Shown: positions 25,029 to 35,989 of the stretch, in pieces | Numbering within the stretch: position 1 is the stretch's first letter | How the letters are laid out: the number at the start of each line of letters is the position of its first letter | Assembly: GCA_023614405.1 (NCBI GenBank) | Contig: CM042694.1 | Coordinates: forward strand, 477,001,392 to 477,065,391 | Reading direction: 5' to 3' | From: Avena insularis | Taxonomy: Eukaryota > Streptophyta > Magnoliopsida > Poales > Poaceae | DNA: 64,000 nucleotides | Made by a program: the position numbers and the translations under genes | The notes under the pieces: model-generated | Databases searched by the model: none | What the model saw: the letters and a program-made list of their open reading frames with translations, nothing else | Told to the model about the DNA's origin: nothing

Positions 25029-25244
25029 GAGGTTCGGATTAAAGAGGTTCAAGGCCCTAAAGGTGAAGGAAGTCTAGAGGACAGGATGGAAGCATTGGAA
25101 CAAGAAGTCTTTAGGTACAATAATATGGCGGAGCGCAAAGTGGATATCATCCATAAGATTTGTTCTGAACTCATGACCGAGCACCAAAAGGAGACTGCTG
25201 AACTCAAAGACGAAGATGTTGGAAACCACGTTGTCCTTCGTTAA
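25029..25244 (+). pseudogene. Coiled-coil ORF remnant in Athila-type element
   Basis: A 71-codon open stretch with no start codon, ending TAA 25242-25244. It reads SLEDRMEALEQEVFRYNN and HQKETAELKDED, a charged helix with heptad spacing. It occupies the same place relative to the 3' LTR as the ORF at 9669 and is followed by the same AAGCTTGGGG phrase, so both may belong to one class of 3' ORF, though the sequences are not closely alike. A start-bearing frame at 24961 is two bases out of phase, indicating a frameshift. Confidence 0.45.
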
Positions 25245-27228
25245 TGGGAAGCCTTTACCCTAGAAGACGAACGAAGATGAGAGGATACCACCACCACCTA
25301 AGGAGTAATTCGTCATCAGGTTTGGCATCCCCTTGGTTTGTTCCAAGCTTGGGGGAGTGTCGCGGTATCATATCACTATCTTCTATCTTTTTACCTAATT
25401 AGTAGAGTCATATCTTGAATAGAGGAGTTATTATGTAGTATGGTTTGCATTATGGAAGTGTCACCTCTCTCATTAGATTTGTATCCCTTGGTGTGAGTTT
25501 CCGTTATGGAATATTAATGAGAAGTTCTATCATTCACTCTTTTGCATAGCTTATGATAGTTTTCAATTCGTGGTTTTATGATTGATCTTGTTGTTAGTAT
25601 TGGTATCACTTTGGGATCATTGAGTTAATTTAGTTGGTTTTGGCAAACCTGCCTCGGTCAGTAGCAACACCTTTTTGAGAGTTGAAAAGAAAAAGATAGA
25701 AGTACTCGAGAGAAAAATAATTTCATCATCTTTCTTTCTTGATTTGCTCATAAGTCTAGTATTCTCTAGTTAAGATCTTTTGTGCTTCCAAGGAAGATTG
25801 CATGTTTGTCTTTATCATTTGTATGTTTGTTTGTTGCCTTCAACTCTTCTACTTGCTACCCAGCCTTGCTAGCCAAAAACCTATACTGAGAGGGTATTCT
25901 TCTCGTGCATCCACCTCCTTTAAAACCAAAACCTTTGCCATGTGTGTCCACCATACCCACCTAGTAGCATTATTGCTATTCCAAGTAAATTCTTGTTTTG
26001 TCTATCTCCCAAATTAAACTTGTTATGTGAAAATTAGTGATTAAAGCTCTCACGAACTTGATGGCACACTTTACTTTCTTGCATTTAATAAACTTGAACC
26101 ATTGGGTCCTTCTTTGTTGCGTATATGCTTGCGCTTTATGAGTTGAAGTTAGTCGAACCATGTATCATGGGGACCGCTTTCAACACTTCATTGGTACTTG
26201 TACCCAGTTGATATCATGTTCTTTTGCTTATGGATCCCGGCGGTGTGAAATAAAAGTGGAACTTGTAAGATCATGGAGTTTATATGTGTGTTAGAGAAAC
26301 GCCTGGGCCGCTAGCCTAAGCCTTGCCTAATCATGGTGGAAACTTGCAGCATAACTATAGTGAGCATTCTATGAAGCATCCTCAATAAAAACCTATGCAA
26401 ATAGCAAATAAAAAGATCGTTGAGGTGCTCACTATCTGCTTGCCTTGTCATTTTGATTATGGGATAGCTCCTATGTCATGTGCAAGGGGTACCCCGTTGG
26501 CGGTTCTCAATGATACGCATATATTTACAATGACAAGAGCTTGCTCGTGACTGAAGTTGAGTAGCATGAGGATCGGTACTCATAAGTAAGGGGCTTGAGA
26601 TTTCAACTTATAACTTGTCAAGCATATCCTCTTAGTTGTGTCACTTTAACCTTAACCACCTAAAGATGCCTATGATAGGGGCAATGAGAGCTGAAAGCTA
26701 GTAAGTATCATAATTTTTGGGAGCTCTTTATGAGACTTGCAATCCCTGCTTCCCTCTGCGAAGGGCCTTTCTTTTACTCTGTAGTTGAGTTAGTAAACCT
26801 ACTCCCCTCTATCTCAGCAAGTATTTTGAGTTGATGTGTTTCATTCATTCATATGATGATGTATGCATTCATGTTTATTATGTTCCTTGTTTTGCACATT
26901 GCTCTTATCTTGAAGTTTACTACTTTGAAAGCTTTTTTTGAAAACCAGCTATTTGTGAACTCAGCAAATTATCAACTATTCTTTGACCAAGAGCTAAGTT
27001 TGCCATTACCAATTATGATTCACTTTATGTATCTTTATTGTGTTTCCTTTACTCATTGCAACTTGAGTTATATAATAGTGAGTTGTCTTCTATTATGATC
27101 TATGTATTAGATTAATGTGATGCTTCTTGTCCGTATTCTTTTATCGACTCTTCACACCATAAACTTGAGGTCATGTTTATTGAGCTCAGTTTCGCTTGGG
27201 GACAAGCGAAGTCTAAGCTTGGGGGAGT
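25245..27228 (+). other. 3' internal non-coding region of the element with polypurine tract
   Basis: T-rich spacer with several hydrophobic chance ORFs and no recognised gene. The polypurine tract AAGCTTGGGGGAGT lies at 27215-27228, directly before the 3' LTR. Confidence 0.6.
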
Positions 27229-28753
27229 TGATACGTCCATTTTGCATCACTATTCTATGACTTAATTCACTATTATTCATTGATATATTTCATATTGAGA
27301 GGTGATACTTATGTTATTTCATCTATTTTTGCATGGTTGATGACTTTTGGAGCATGGACCGCTGCAGTCAGGATTCTGATGGAAAATGTGCTGTTTGGAG
27401 GCAAAATTCGCGAAGATCAGAAAATCCGGGAAAATATACGGAAAATTCTATTTTTCCAGAAGACTCAGGATGCCAGAAGATGGAGTGGAGGTGGGCCACA
27501 GGGGGCCCACACCACCCCATGGCGCGGGCAGGCCTAGGCCGTGCCAGGGAGTGGTGTGGCCGCCCTGGCCCACTCTAGCCTGTCCCCTCTGGTGTATATC
27601 AACCTCCCGAATCCCTAAGACTCAGGGAGCAACCACAGAAAGATTCCGCCGCCTCTATAGGGCGGAAAACACCGAGAGAGAAAGATCTCTCCGGCAGACA
27701 GATTTCTGCCAGGGGAATTCCTTCCCGGAGAGGGGAGATCGTCGCCATCAACACCACCATCTAGCTGGACTTCATCGGGATCATCACCATCATCATCACC
27801 ACCATCACCACCATCATCACCATCAGCACCCTCATCACCATCTCCATATTGCTGTAACAATTGCGTTGAATCTTGCATAGTTCATAGGGGAAACTTTCCC
27901 GGTGTTGATTACTCTTTGTAGTTGATGCTATTAAGTGAACCATTGAATTATTGTTTATGTTCAGATTGTTATACGTCATTATTCCATCTCTGATCATGAT
28001 CCATATGATGTCTTGTGAGTAGTTCGTTTTGTTCTTGAGGACATGGGAGAAGTCTCGTTGTTAGTAGTGGAGTTGCGTTGAGAAAGATTTAATAGATTGT
28101 TATTTAAGTTGTGGTGTACTTCTTCTAGTGGTGTCATGTGAATGTCGACTACATGACACTTCACCTATATGGGCCTAGGGGAATGCATTGTGTATTTGGC
28201 TACTAATCATAGGGGTTGCCGGAGTGACAGAAACCTGAACCCTTGTTAGGAAACCATTGCACAAGGGATGTAAGGGTCTTAGAGTTTAAAGTTGTGGTTA
28301 GGTTTCTACCTTAATTACTTTCCTGTACTTACGGATGTTTGCAAGGGGTATAATCACAAGTATGTATTAGTCTTGGATGGGGCGGTACATTAGCACAGGT
28401 TCACCCACACAACACTTAGCAAGCTAAAGAAGATTAATCGACTATATGAAGCGAAAGCACTTGATAGTCTTCCCATGTGTCCTTGAGAACGTTTGGTCAT
28501 CTATAGAAATACAACCGGCTTGTCCTTTGCTGCATAAAGGATTGGGCCACTTGCTGCATTTATTCCTACTGTCTTTTATTTACTCATACTTTATTTACTT
28601 GCTTTATCGAAAACCCCTAAAAATCTGTTTGCTAAGTATTTGCAAAGAATTCCTGATCCATACCACTAGCCAGCACCTTCTGCTCCTCGTTGGGTTCGAC
28701 ACTCTTACTTATCGAAAATACTGCAATACACCCCCTATACTTGTGGGTCATCA
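27229..28753 (+). repeat. 3' LTR (1525 bp)
   Basis: Begins TGATACGTCC after the polypurine tract and ends GTCATCA. It carries an expanded CAT/CAC trinucleotide tract at about 27776-27846, which produces His-rich chance frames on one strand and Asp/Gly-rich ones on the other. Confidence 0.92.
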
Positions 28754-30716
28754 TTGGGGAATCCCAAGAGAAAGGTATGATGAGCACAACATCAAGTTTT
28801 CCCTCAGTTATGAAACCAAGGTTATCGAACCAGTAGGAGCAAGGAAACACCTCCAAGGTGTTGTTTCCAACTTGGAATCTTGCACAACACAACCACATAA
28901 CTTTGCCCCCAACTTACAGTGAGGTTGTCAATCTCATCGGTTTTGCTGAAAACAAAGGATTAAACATATTGTTTGGAATATAGTAATAGCTGGCAGAAAG
29001 TAAACAGAAAATAGTAAATAGTTGTATATTGATGGTAAAAGAAAGGATTGGGGTCCATAGTTCACTAATGGTGATTCTCCTTAAGATAGATGACATGTTG
29101 GGTGAACAAATTACAGCGGGGCAATTGACAAACATCGAGAAAGCAAACAAGCATATACTAATCATCTTGACTCCTATGAGATTTGGTTGGGCATTACAAC
29201 ATTATACATAGACTGTAATCCAACTGCATCTATGACTAATAATCCACCTTCAGGTTATCATTCGAAACCCCTCCAGTATTAAGTTGCAAGCAACAGATAA
29301 TTGCATTTAGCATTACGTGTAAAGTAAACAATACGATTGTTCTATGAACAAAGGATTGTTGTTTTCTCCCTAGTAGCAACAGCACATCTAGTACCATAGA
29401 GATTTCTATCACTTCCCCAGATTACTAGATGCATGAACCCACTATCGATCATAAATACTCCCTCTTGGAGTTGCTAGCATCTACTCGGCCAGGATATCTA
29501 CTAACAACAGAGAGCATGCAAGATCACAAATAACAAAGACATGATATAATCAATAATCAATCTGAAATAGCATCTCAATATCCATCGGATCCCCACAACA
29601 CATAACATGTAGGATTACAAATAGATGATCTTGATAATGAACGGAGCTCACAAGATCTAAACATGATAGCACAAAGGAGGAGAACCAACCATCTAGCTAC
29701 TACATGGACCCGTAGTATAGATATGAACTACTCACGCATCACACCGGACGCTTGCATGGCGATGAAGAAGGCCTCCAGGGTTAATTCTCCCCTCTGGCAG
29801 GGTGTCGGGAATAGCTTCAGATCCCTCCTGATCTAGGGATGCAGATGGTAGCGGCTACACACTCTTTCGTGGAATTTTGATCGGGTCCTTAGGGTTTCTG
29901 TATTGGAGGCGATATATAGGTGAAGAGGGAGGCCGAGGGGGTGCCCTAGGCAGCCACACGACCCCCTGGTGCGGGCCAGACCTGGCCGCGTGGCCAGGTG
30001 GTGTGGCCAGCCTCTGGCCCCTCTCCGTCTCATCTTCTGGCTCTGTGTCCCCCTCGGTGAAATATTGACTTTGGCTTTTGTCCCGTCCAATTGTGAGAAT
30101 ATTCATTTTCTGACTTTCCTGCAACCAAAAACAGCAGAAAACAGGCAGCTGGCACTATGGCATCTTGTTAATAGTTAGTGTATAAAAATACTCCAAAGTG
30201 TGGACAAAACATAAGAAAGTAGATATAAAACAAGCATGGAACATCAAAAGTTATAGAGACGTTAGCAACGTATTAACCCCCCGACATATTGAGTACATTG
30301 AATTTTCAGTGAGGATCTTATTAGAAAATAGTATATTCTACCCAACTCTTGCCCAAAACCTTGCTAATTTATCCTTTCGGGTTCAGGTCGGTCGTGGGCC
30401 GTCAACCCTCAACACATTGTTACTTAGTTTTTTAAGCATGAACCATACTAAAGAAGTTTTGCTAAGGAGCCCACGATAAGAAGCCCATCGGTTCACAAGA
30501 TTGGACCCAAGTTATTTTTTGTATCGCCCAAAATCATCTTAATTTTAACATTTTTCGTGCCATTCTGATAAAGTATAGGACAAGCTTCTCCTACCCATGT
30601 TGTATTTATAAAGACCATTTAGCATTTTTATGGCAAGTCGTCATGGTTGCTTCCTTTTCATTTTAAGTTATTTTAACATTTCTAAATGTAATCTTTTCAA
30701 GGAGTGGCATAGATGG

Positions 30717-30780
30717 TTATGGCGTAGTGGAAGGGCACGTGGTTCCCATTTCTGAAGTCTTGAGTTTGATTCCTAGGTTT
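30717..30780 (+). repeat. tRNA-promoter-like segment within CACTA region
   Basis: GGCGTAGTGGAAGGGCACG resembles a Pol III A box and GAGTTTGATTCCT, some 40 bp later, a B box. Related segments occur at about 45156-45215 (B-box part GAGTTTGAATCTT) and 46054-46112 (GTAGTGGCAAAGC, then GTTCGAATCTC). No tRNA cloverleaf or anticodon arm was found. It may be a SINE-derived piece now part of the CACTA family. Confidence 0.35.
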
Positions 30781-30829
30781 ATTAATATATAATATAATCT
30801 TTGTCGTTCTTTTACATTTTTTCCAGCAT

Positions 30830-31500
30830 ACACACGTTTCTTACATAGAGAAGGCTGAATCTGGGACCCAGAAACGTTGCCAAGGTCAAAACAGCAGAGT
30901 CCATCATACATATGTTGCATTTGCTGAGATGCTGAAATGTTAGACCCAGCAGAGACCTTATATAGATGTTGCATCGAGCAACGTTGCCAAGTTTGAAAGG
31001 GGAGGCACGAGTGAAGAAAAAAATCCAACATACACATGTTTCTTCTAATGAGAGGATGACATGTGGGGCCTAGAAGAGTGATTAAACAGCTGATACAGCA
31101 ATCAACACTATCAAGTTCGGAACACGAAGGCGCGACCGAGGGAAAAAAATCCATCATACACATGTTTCTTCTAATGAGAGGCTGACATGTGGGACCCATC
31201 AGCGTGATTGAACGTAGATGCATCGAGCAGCGCTATCAAGTTTGGAACAGGGTAGCACGAGCGAAGGAAAATTTCCATCATACACGCGTTACTTCAAATG
31301 AGAGGATGACATGTGGGTCCCAGCAGCCTGATTAAACGGTAGATGCATCGAGTAATGCTATCAAGTTCGGAATAGGGTAGCGTGAGTGAAGGAAAAAAAT
31401 TCCATCATAGTAACGATTATGCTAATGAGAGGCTGACGTGTGGGACCTAGCACCCTGACTAAATGGCAGACGCATCGAGCAACATTATCGAGCTCAAATC
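30830..31500 (+). repeat. ~121-bp subterminal tandem array of the CACTA element
   Basis: Units contain CATACACATGTTTCTTCTAATGAG, then GGCTGACATGTGGGACC, AGCAGCGTGATTAAACG, ATGCATCGAGCAACG and CTATCAAGTTCGGAACAGG in fixed order, repeated about every 120 bp (for example near 31031, 31151 and 31272). The same units recur at 45.3-45.7, 46.4-47.16 and 54.5-54.75 kb. The near-multiple-of-three period gives long repetitive ORFs on the minus strand that are not genes. Confidence 0.85.
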
Positions 31501-31792
31501 AGGTAGGCGCAACCAAAAAGTATGGTCCGCTAGAGACACTAACATCTAGGACACACACACATCAAAAGACTTCCGCGAGTCAACATGACGCGAGGAACCA
31601 AAAATCTTGCTTCTGCCACATGAAGGCCAAGCTTCCTCCATGTTTTTAGTGGTTTCGTCGTAGTAGAGGGCTGCGAAAACAGAAAAAAAATCCCACCAGC
31701 CATGGTCGAGCCGAGAAATTTGTCATGGAAGACGCGTCTTCTACGACGACTGACGGGCCAAGTAGTTGCGGATGGACACTTGTCTTGTAGTG

Positions 31793-32492
31793 ACTGGGTC
31801 ATTGGGGGTACTATTAGTAGTAGTATTCGGTATGCTTTGATTGTAGAATTCTTTCTTATTGCTCACCTAGAAATCACCTAATCAGGATAATTTCCCTCTT
31901 CTCTAATCGATTGGGTCATTTGGGTCGGGGTGGGGTGGGTGGTTAGGAAGGCGAGAGGGGGGTACTGATTTCGTATGGATTCGGGATCGAGGCATGGTCA
32001 TCGCTATTCGGATTGGGGCATTTGGTCTAGTTCGATTTCGGTGTTCTTCACTTTTGTAACCTTTAGTTTCTACTCGTAATATGCAATGAATTTTGCGTCA
32101 GATTTTGTATGGAGAACTATGGGTCAGTGGTGCGCACGGCCAGTACGGACAGGGATGGTCCCGTTAGTTCCCGTAAAAGTTGCCTAAAAAGGTAATGTAG
32201 TAGTATATTTGTTTGGTTCTTCCATTCTTTCCAATGATGAAAGTGGTTAGCTGCAAACTAAATGTATACATGTGCTAAAAGTTGTCTCTGTCTGCATCCT
32301 GTTTTTGTGGAAGCCTCTGTGACACCATCTCTTCTTTATTTACTGTAGCATAGTGGTACATACCTACGAACGTGTGGTGCTCCACGTGCTGAAAACAGGA
32401 TGGTACCCTCACATGTCGCAGGATTCGGCCAGTACTACTACTCACCAAACAAGCGCAAGACCACTAACCATCTAGGAGGGCCAAGCTTAAAG
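31793..32492. other. Unannotated low-copy-looking spacer
   Basis: No gene, LTR or repeat was recognised. A G-rich patch (about 31925-31965) and TATA-poor AT-rich DNA are all that is seen. Confidence 0.4.
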
Positions 32493-32820
32493 AGAAAGGT
32501 ATTTTTTTTGTTATGGATTTATATTTTTATGCCCCTGGTTTATTAGTTCTACTCATTTTTCCCCAATCGCTTAACTTTTTCTCACTTTTGCCCATCTCCT
32601 TCGACGAAACTCTCACACGGTCTGAAACTCGTCGTCCGTCAGCCTTGCCGTTACATGTCGATAAGTGCGGCCGCGTTCAGTCGGGTCTCATAGTGGACCC
32701 TCGCCATTATGTGCTGGCAAGTGGGGCCGCATTATGTCGGGTCCCGTAGTGGACCCTTGTCATTATATGCTGACAAGAGTGGTCACATTCAGTCGGTTCC
32801 CGTAGTTGACACCTCTCTCC
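32493..32820 (+). repeat. Left inverted-repeat-like end of a possible Mutator-like element
   Basis: From AAAGGTAT through TGCCCCTGGTTTATTAGT, then CTTAACTTTTTCTCACTTTT and GCCCATCTCCTTC, the sequence is matched in reverse complement at 36590-36765. Behind it are three ~56-bp tandem units (about 32648-32815), each with CAAGTGCGGCCGC-like and GTCGGGTCCCGTAGTGGACC-like phrases. Long inverted ends with subterminal repeats are usual in grass MULEs. A 9-bp target duplication was not found. Confidence 0.5.
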
Positions 32821-33285
32821 ACTTATCCAGATCAGCATGAGACCCATAGCTTATCCACGTGAGCGCCAGACCCACATCTTACCCAGGTTGGTGTTGTAAG
32901 ACAGGACCCTGAGCCAGCCCCACGCCCGTGTCATTCCCTCCCCTTTCTTCTTCTTCTCTGGGAACGATGGCCCTTCTCCAGCGACGACAAACCTTTGTCT
33001 AGCTTCACTTCGGCCTCTTGTTCGTCCTAGCCACAGTATGGTGTCGCCCCGTTGACATGTATGAAGGATAATAATGGCAACGTGCGCTTGTTGTGGACAA
33101 TCAATTGGCGCAACACGGGAGCTCAATTGGGCGTGCACTTGCTATGGAGAATGTGGGCGGTGAGCCGTTACGATGATTCAATTGGTTTATCGAGTTAATG
33201 TCTCGGCTGCAATCAAGTGAATCTCTGAGGTGAAAGTCAAACTTTGAGATGCAGGGAGATGGATGTATACGAAATAAGAGAATGA

Positions 33286-34010
33286 CACAACTCTTGAACA
33301 CTTTCAAATTAAAAAATATATAAAACTCTTAATGTAAAAGAGTGTTTATAATTGACACAACTCTTGAACACTTTGAAATTACAATTTGGACATGATAATG
33401 CTGTCCTAGGAAAATCTTGAGAGTTTACCATTTTTAGAGCGTGAAAAGTGATCCCTAAACTAAAATCTTTATGCCTCGTGCATATACAAAAATTATACAC
33501 CTTCGAACACTGTGAAATTGCACTTAGAACATGATAATGTTGTGCTAAGAAAATCTTGAGAGTTTTTCATTTTTATGGAGTGAAATATTACGCATAAACT
33601 TGGATATGCAAAAATTATACATCTTTGATCACTATGAAATCGCACTTAATACCTGATAATGATGTGCTAACAAAATCTTGAGAGATTATCATTTTCATAT
33701 AGTGAAATGTAATGCATAAACTTGCATATATGAAAATTATACACCTTTGAACTCTTTGAAATTACACTTAGGACATGATAATGTTGTGCTAATAAAATCT
33801 TGATCATTTATCATTTCCATAGAGTGGAATGTAATGCATAAACTTGCGTATACGAAAATTATAAACCTTTGAACACTATGAAATCGCACTTAATACATGA
33901 TAATGTTGTGCTAATAAAATCTTGAGGGATTATCATTTTCATAGAGTGGAATGTAATGCACAAACTTACATATACAAAAATTATTCACCTTTGAATACTT
34001 TCCCTTCAAA
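33286..34010. repeat. 122-bp minisatellite, about five to six units
   Basis: The phrase AAAATCTTGA recurs at 33411, 33550, 33672, 33794 and 33916, the last four at an exact 122-bp period. Units share AGTGAAATGTAATGCATAAAC, ACGAAAATTATACACCTTTG, ACTATGAAATCGCACTTA and ATGATAATGTTGTGCTAA in part. The first unit is 17 bp longer and more diverged. AT-rich and non-coding. Confidence 0.88.
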
Positions 34011-34987
34011 TTACATTCAAAATCATTTGTTTATGGAAATAAAGTACTAGTAGCAAACTTGTTATTTTGCATGGATAGAGGGGTGCCCCCTGATAGATAT
34101 AGGGGTTATCATGTCCGCTAGATCACAGAGGATCCACAGTTGGTGGGCATGATCTGCGTGACAACTGTCTCAACCAATCAGAGCGTAGCAGCCAAGATGA
34201 GTACATGTGTGAGAGTTTATGACTAAGAGAGAGGGGAAAACTGAGTAGAACTTAAAAACAAGGGAAAAACTGAGTAGAAAAACTCACAAAGGGATTCAAA
34301 TAGAAAATTGAAAGAGATTTAAAAAAGTAAAATGCGTATTTTATACAATAAAATACATCTTGGCATACATCAAACTATTTGCAATTCAAATATACGTCAG
34401 TTTGACAATTATTGCCTCAGTCAGACAAACTTTGAGAAGTGGTGATTTAGGTTAAAAATTGATTTCTATACATTTCTTATGGTAGCGGGTCACATAATAA
34501 GACTCCCTGGGTAGATGCCACTATGTTTTGATCTTTTTGAATTTGTTGTGCATAAAATGACTCAATTTGCTAGCTAAAACCTATTTGTTGACTCTCTGTT
34601 GACCAGCCACCGGAGGGTAAAACATAGTATATTGCACACGACAATGTTAGTACTGGAGGGCAAAACGAACTACAACCAAACTTCTAGTGTTACACTCAAG
34701 GGTATAACTGAGGACAACTAAATCGCCAGGGTTAGACATGAGGGAAAAAACGTGACGCATGGTACGCGGGTCGCGGTGCACGAGGCGGTAGCAAACAGTG
34801 TGGTCGTGCACGGTGCAGTAGCATACACAGTTATGCGGTGCATGGTGGTGCAATGAAACATCCATTCCCTTCACCTTTATAGAGGCCTTCTCACTCTCAC
34901 TCATCACTCACTCGCTCACTCACGCAACCGTCTCCACTGTCCCATCACCTTCTGCAAACCCCCAAGAAAACCGGAACCACGCCGGCG
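34011..34987. other. Spacer and probable promoter region of the zf-XS-like gene
   Basis: Mostly AT-rich. A segment at 34650-34755 resembles, in reverse complement, the MULE-like end (CCCTGGCGATTTAGTTGTCC). TTTATAG at about 34876 and the CT-rich leader CACTCTCACTCATCACTCAC (34891 on) could be the core promoter and 5'UTR of the gene starting at 34988. Confidence 0.4.
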
Positions 34988-35989
34988 ATGGAGAAGAACG
35001 ACGCCTCTGGCCATTGTCACCTCCAAGTCGTCGGCGAAGAGGCCCTCATGCCTGTATAGGCCCCCGTAGAGGCATCAAAGGAAGCCGTCGTCGATGTCCA
35101 GACCCTCATCCCCGCTTCCACCATAGCCATCAGCGAGGAGGCCCCCGCCCATCTCGGGCAGATCCCGCTCGGCTAGGACCCCTACGAGGAGGAGGTTTAT
35201 ATTAGGCCGGAGAACCCCTATGATACCAGCATCGCTGCCCCATGGTCGGAGGTAACTAGGTTTTTCTCCCTTTCCCTTGTTCTCTCGCCATTCCCATTGT
35301 TGGATGCTAGATCATATGTTATTAGGGTTAGGTTTTTCGTATTTTTACAGTAACAAATCCTCTTGTGTTAGATCTCGTATTTTGATGAATCCCCCTGTTC
35401 ATATTTCAATCCTATTTTATTTGTCCTCCGAGTTGCAGTTAAGGGATTCCCTAGTTAGTACTAGCACCGATCTGTAGTTTGGATCAGTATTCGATTTGGT
35501 TTGAGATTTGGGGAATAATCAGGGGATCTCAGTCGGTTAATTTATGCAAATAATCAGTCCTGATAATCAAGGTATCTTAATCATGTCCTTATTGCACTCT
35601 ACTGTTTTTTCTAACAGGAGGATAGCAGCGACGTTTACATAGACATCTACAACGACGATGAGTCCAAGGACACCAAGAATCGTCAGGTGTTGAGGAGGCT
35701 AAAGTACGGCCAGTACGACAACTTCTTCGCCGACGATGTCTACAGGTGTCCCTTCTGCTACTAGGAGGCTTCATGCCACTGACTTCAACTCCCTCGTAAA
35801 GCATGCAAAGGATGTGGGACCTATGGCGAGTCCGTGAACATCCATGGCTTCAGATCCAAGCACCAGGCGCTCGGTTTTCACCTCCACAACCTCCAGAAGG
35901 TGGCCATCGAGGAGGGTCACATGCCCCCGATCAAGCCCAAGGCGCCCAAGGTCAAGGGACTGTGCGGCAAGAAGTGGAGGAGGCGCTAG
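34988..35989 (+). pseudogene. zf-XS-like (XS zinc finger) protein gene, two exons, broken
   Basis: ATG 34988 opens exon 1 (34988-35251, phase 0). A GT...AG intron (35252-35617; GTAACT...CTAACAG) leads in frame to exon 2 (35618-35989). Exon 2 encodes an acidic stretch, then VYRCPFCY, and after frame changes DFNSLVKHAKDVG and FRSKHQALGFHLHNLQK. These are the C-x2-C, H and H positions and the SKHxAL tail of zf-XS domains, which in plants occur with XS domains in small-RNA and DNA-methylation proteins (SGS3/IDN2/FDM group). No XS domain is seen. Stops at 35057-35059, 35174-35176 and 35762-35764, plus two frameshifts in the finger, disable it. It lies between inverted repeats at 32.5 and 36.7 kb and may be a captured gene. 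The ending KKWRRR-TAG is at 35987. Confidence 0.65.

Larger units (their letters stand above)
21507..28753 (+). mobile_element. Two-LTR Athila-type gypsy element with replaced 5' internal region
   Basis: LTRs 21507-22997 and 27229-28753 begin TGATACGTCC and end GTCATCA. TTGGG flanks the whole (21502-21506 and 28754-28758). Immediately after the 5' LTR, where a primer binding site and gag should be, lies a 728-bp copy of the downstream flank. Only the 3' part of the internal domain (23726-27228) is Athila-like. RT, integrase, gag and a primer binding site are all missing, so it is non-autonomous and defective. Confidence 0.88.
21476..30275 (-). mobile_element. Old solo LTR, minus strand, split by the 21507-28753 element
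   Basis: The outer pieces 21476-21506 and 28754-30275 join at a shared TTGGG and together make about 1.55 kb. Read on the minus strand the LTR begins TAATACGTTGCTAACGTC, a worn form of the TGATACGTCTCCAACGTATC head common in Triticeae, and ends ...GGGCCATTA. A perfect ACCCC duplication flanks it (21471-21475 and 30276-30280), so it is a solo LTR. A minus-strand TATATATCG lies near 29913-29921. Both terminal TG/CA pairs have mutated to TA, consistent with age. Confidence 0.85.
30281..31792 (+). mobile_element. CACTA transposon terminal fragment (right end at 31792)
   Basis: The block ends CTTGTCTTGTAGTG; on the other strand this is CACTACAAGACAAG, the CACTA signature. The sequence before it (31500-31792) matches 54740-55026, the end of a second copy. 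Inside is a ~121-bp subterminal array. The other CACTA end and a 3-bp duplication were not found, so the left border is uncertain (array starts about 30830). No transposase frame is present. Confidence 0.75.

Noticed and set aside
27776..27846. Trinucleotide tract considered as a CRISPR-like or coding repeat
   Set aside because: It is a plain CAT/CAC microsatellite without spacers, in plant nuclear DNA.
27386..27880. 164-codon ORF with a long His run
   Set aside because: It is read from the CAT/CAC trinucleotide expansion in an LTR. The homologous LTRs have different run lengths and frames.
30717..31223. 168-codon minus-strand ORF with repeated peptide around RRNMCM
   Set aside because: It is the translation of the ~121-bp CACTA array; the repeat period keeps the frame open. 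The same peptide recurs at 45.5, 46.7 and 54.4 kb from the same DNA repeat.
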